Positions 62,316-64,000 of a DNA stretch of 64,000 nucleotides are shown piece after piece (the first letter of the stretch is position 1; each line of letters starts with the position of its first letter). Below the pieces are notes generated by a model. It was not told the origin of the DNA, made no database searches, and was given only the letters and a program-made list of their open reading frames with translations. The translations under genes were made by a program, and so were the position numbers. Where the stretch lies: the IMG/VR virus record IMGVR_UViG_3300028837_001398, positions 1-64,000 of that record; one strand, 5' to 3'. The stretch comes from a virus.

Positions 62316-62709
62316 GCTGCGCCTCCAGTTCCTTGAACCGAGCGAGGGCGGCTATACCCTTTCCAACTGGGCAATCTGTTTTGTGCTTGATGTCATGCCC
62401 CTCGCCATTGGCGCTTTGCTGTTCACACCACGGGCAATGCCAATTCCGATTCGAGGCGCTTGAGCAAAGCCAGTCCTTGGGATCGCATAATGCCTTCACC
62501 GCCCCCACCAGCGGCTTCACATCCTCCCAGTCCACGGCGTGTGTGGGCGGGTCCTTGAGGCCGAGGGCGTCGAGGGCGGCGCGGGCCTGCTCATAAGCCA
62601 AGGACTTTACATCATGTGGTGCGATAGCCCACTCTTCCTCGGATGGCCTATATTCCCCGTAGGGTGCATCGGCAATCGCCTTCGCCAGCCGATCCAGGTT
62701 GTCACTCAT
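62308..62709 (-). CDS. Small zinc-knuckle protein, tandem paralogue 2
   Basis: A 133-residue protein sharing M-S-D-x-L-D-x-L-A-K-A, V-D-W-E-D-V-K-P-L and A-L-A-R-F-K-E-L-E-A-Q with the gene just downstream. It also has a C-P-W-C ... H ... C insert (near 92-114) that could bind zinc, missing from the partner. Function unknown. Confidence 0.65.
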   Translation of the reverse strand: MSDNLDRLAKAIADAPYGEYRPSEEEWAIAPHDVKSLAYEQARAALDALGLKDPPTHAVDWEDVKPLVGAVKALCDPKDWLCSSASNRNWHCPWCEQQSANGEGHDIKHKTDCPVGKGIAALARFKELEAQRE

Positions 62710-63349
62710 CGTCAGCCTCCCCCGGCAGGTCGCGGGGCTCGCCGAAGAGTCGCCCGCATGTCTGGCATTCCGCGGTATGATCTACGGCTTGCGAGTCATG
62801 GCAGAGAGGACAGAACAACAGACCGTTTGGTGCATCTGGTGGCCGGATGAGATATGGCCGCACCTTCTCCGGCTCCAGCTTGTCGGGGAGGCCGCGGATG
62901 GCGTAGGTGCCCTCTGGACCTTCTCCATCGAGGAGGCCAACCACCATCTTCCCTATCACGCCGCAATCCCGAATACGCATTTCCCCAAATGTGTCCACCT
63001 CCACCACCCGCTCCCCCTCACGCTCGGTGCGACGCTGATCCGCGAGGCGGCCCATATCGCCGATGTGTTCTCGTAACTGCTTGAGTTCCTCACGCATCTG
63101 CGCGAGTTCGGCGCGGGCGGCGACGAGAGTTTCACACGTAGCGAGTAGGCCCAGGGCATCATCCAACGCCCCCTTGAACTTCTCGCTGTCGGAGAGCGCT
63201 ATCACCGTGATAGGACCCTCCATGTCGTAGACGCCGAGGGCACGTAAAATCTGGAATGCCTGGTTCGTGGTCCCGTCCGCTAGCTTGCCGTCAATGAGCC
63301 AACCGCGTTCGGTCTGCCCGGTCCTGCGCTCGATCTTCACGCTCTTCAT
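62702..63349 (-). CDS. Coiled-coil protein with C-terminal zinc ribbon
   Basis: A 215-residue protein. A beta-like start is followed by a coiled coil (about 75-105, A-A-R-A-E-L-A-Q-M-R-E-E-L-K-Q-L). The end carries C-P-L-C ... H-T-A-E-C-Q-T-C-G-R-L, a zinc ribbon. It may bind DNA or a partner protein. First complete gene left of the HerA-like gene. No family recognised. Confidence 0.6.
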   Translation of the reverse strand: MKSVKIERRTGQTERGWLIDGKLADGTTNQAFQILRALGVYDMEGPITVIALSDSEKFKGALDDALGLLATCETLVAARAELAQMREELKQLREHIGDMGRLADQRRTEREGERVVEVDTFGEMRIRDCGVIGKMVVGLLDGEGPEGTYAIRGLPDKLEPEKVRPYLIRPPDAPNGLLFCPLCHDSQAVDHTAECQTCGRLFGEPRDLPGEADDE

Positions 63350-63350
63350 C

Positions 63351-64000
63351 TCACGCCTCCAGTAGGAACTCCGCCAGCCTCACCAGCCCGTCGCTCTCCA
63401 CCGCCAAGCCGTTGCGTTTGAGCTGGCCGAGGTATGTGCTGAACGTCCCGCTCTTCTTCAACCCCGCCGTCTGCCCGAGCTGCTCCCTCGTCATCCCCCG
63501 GCCCCGGTCCTCAACTAGGCTATCGAGCATCCGGCGCGCCCCGGCCCTGAAAACCTGCCGCCACTCTTCGAGGGTCTCGCCCGCCGTCATGGGATCTCTG
63601 GCAGCATCCCCTACCATCGCCAGCCCGGCATCCGTGATTCGCACCTCATTGCCCTCGCGGCTGATCAACCCGTGTCGCACCAGTTCGCTGAGGTAAGTAT
63701 CTGAGGTTCCTGACTTCCGCAGCCGCGCCATCGTCCGAAGCTGGCTCACAGTCATCGAGCCCAGGTGGTAGCGGGCCAGCGCCTCGACCATCCGGCGGGC
63801 GCCGGCGCGGGGGCGGTAGTCACCGTCAACTGCTGGCACGGATTGGGGAGGATTGGCACTTCGTGGAGCAGGAATGGAGGGGGGCCGTTCCCGTCGCGCT
63901 GCCGCAACCGTGCGCTTTTGGACCTCCCACGGCTCAGGCGGCTCGATCTTCGGAGGCTCGGCTGGCAGTTCTCCGACAGCCCTGGAAATCGAGAGCGCAT
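63351..64000 (-). CDS. C-terminal part of a HerA-like (DUF87) ATP-binding protein (5' end outside window)
   Basis: The frame is open to the window edge, giving at least 216 visible residues. After a Pro-rich linker come two winged-helix-like repeats, each with G-A-R-R-M near its start and a L-R/G-x-x-A-x-L-x-K-S-G-T-x-x-T-Y-L-x-x-L-x-R-x-G-L pattern. This pair is typical of the end of HerA/VirB4-like DUF87 ATPases, which pump or process DNA. The ATPase domain itself is not in view, so the call depends on the tail alone. Confidence 0.6.
   Translation of the reverse strand, partial: ALSISRAVGELPAEPPKIEPPEPWEVQKRTVAAARRERPPSIPAPRSANPPQSVPAVDGDYRPRAGARRMVEALARYHLGSMTVSQLRTMARLRKSGTSDTYLSELVRHGLISREGNEVRITDAGLAMVGDAARDPMTAGETLEEWRQVFRAGARRMLDSLVEDRGRGMTREQLGQTAGLKKSGTFSTYLGQLKRNGLAVESDGLVRLAEFLLEA

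Noticed and set aside
1-64000. CRISPR array, retron or diversity-generating retroelement
   Set aside because: No regularly spaced direct repeats and no reverse-transcriptase motifs in any frame.
1-64000. Insertion sequences or transposons
   Set aside because: No DDE transposase was recognised and no terminal inverted repeats with target duplications were seen; the serine recombinase fits a phage integrase.

Overview
The window is a piece of a temperate, long-tailed (siphovirus-type) phage or prophage genome with high GC content. A complete HK97-type head gene set, a tail tube, a tape measure of about 1,080 residues with no contractile sheath gene, a repressor and a large serine integrase all support this. 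Both ends cut through genes (an SbcC-like ATPase on the left, a HerA-like ATPase on the right), so the element continues beyond the window. The host cannot be named. A phage-borne protein with three S-layer homology repeats, and a signal-peptide protein ending in an aromatic residue like an outer-membrane barrel, suggest a high-GC diderm bacterium with an S-layer. That is inference.

Layout. (1) 1-4.2 kb: leftward recombination genes: SbcC, a small ORF, SbcD, HNH nuclease, a coiled-coil protein and a possible annealing-type protein. (2) 4.2-6.4 kb: leftward early region with two small proteins, a ~700-nt gene-free stretch packed with strong hairpins beside an initiator-like tRNA-Met, two small ORFs and a Cro-like regulator. 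(3) 6.4-10.9 kb, rightward: lysogeny and conversion block with a CI-like repressor, a membrane peptide, a secreted beta-propeller/SLH protein, a small Zn protein and the serine integrase. (4) 12.5-11.0 kb: leftward four-gene operon with its own promoter, ending in an XRE regulator. (5) 52.4-12.6 kb, leftward: DNA modification (two ParB-like proteins flanking a methylase-like/Mom-like fusion, then tRNA-Gly), terminase, a DNA methyltransferase, a CmoA-like enzyme, head, connector, tail and lysis genes, closed by a terminator at 12.5 kb. A sulfatase gene on the opposite strand interrupts the lysis end. (6) 64-52.6 kb, leftward: HerA-like ATPase, small accessory genes, an HhH glycosylase, radical-SAM-type proteins and a second DNA methyltransferase, closed by a terminator at 52.6 kb.

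How it works together. ATGA or GTGA stop/start overlaps link most genes, so translation is coupled within a few long transcripts. Recognisable promoters have TTGACA -35 elements and mostly a TGG-extended -10, several with a 19-bp spacer. Two of them (41.2 and 48.3 kb) are followed by nearly identical terminator hairpins before the portal and terminase genes, which looks like attenuation or antitermination. The major capsid and tail tube genes each have a strong hairpin on both sides. Genes for sugar transfer, methylation and phosphate/sulfate-ester chemistry are threaded through the head operon, suggesting that the virion, or a host surface glycan, is decorated.
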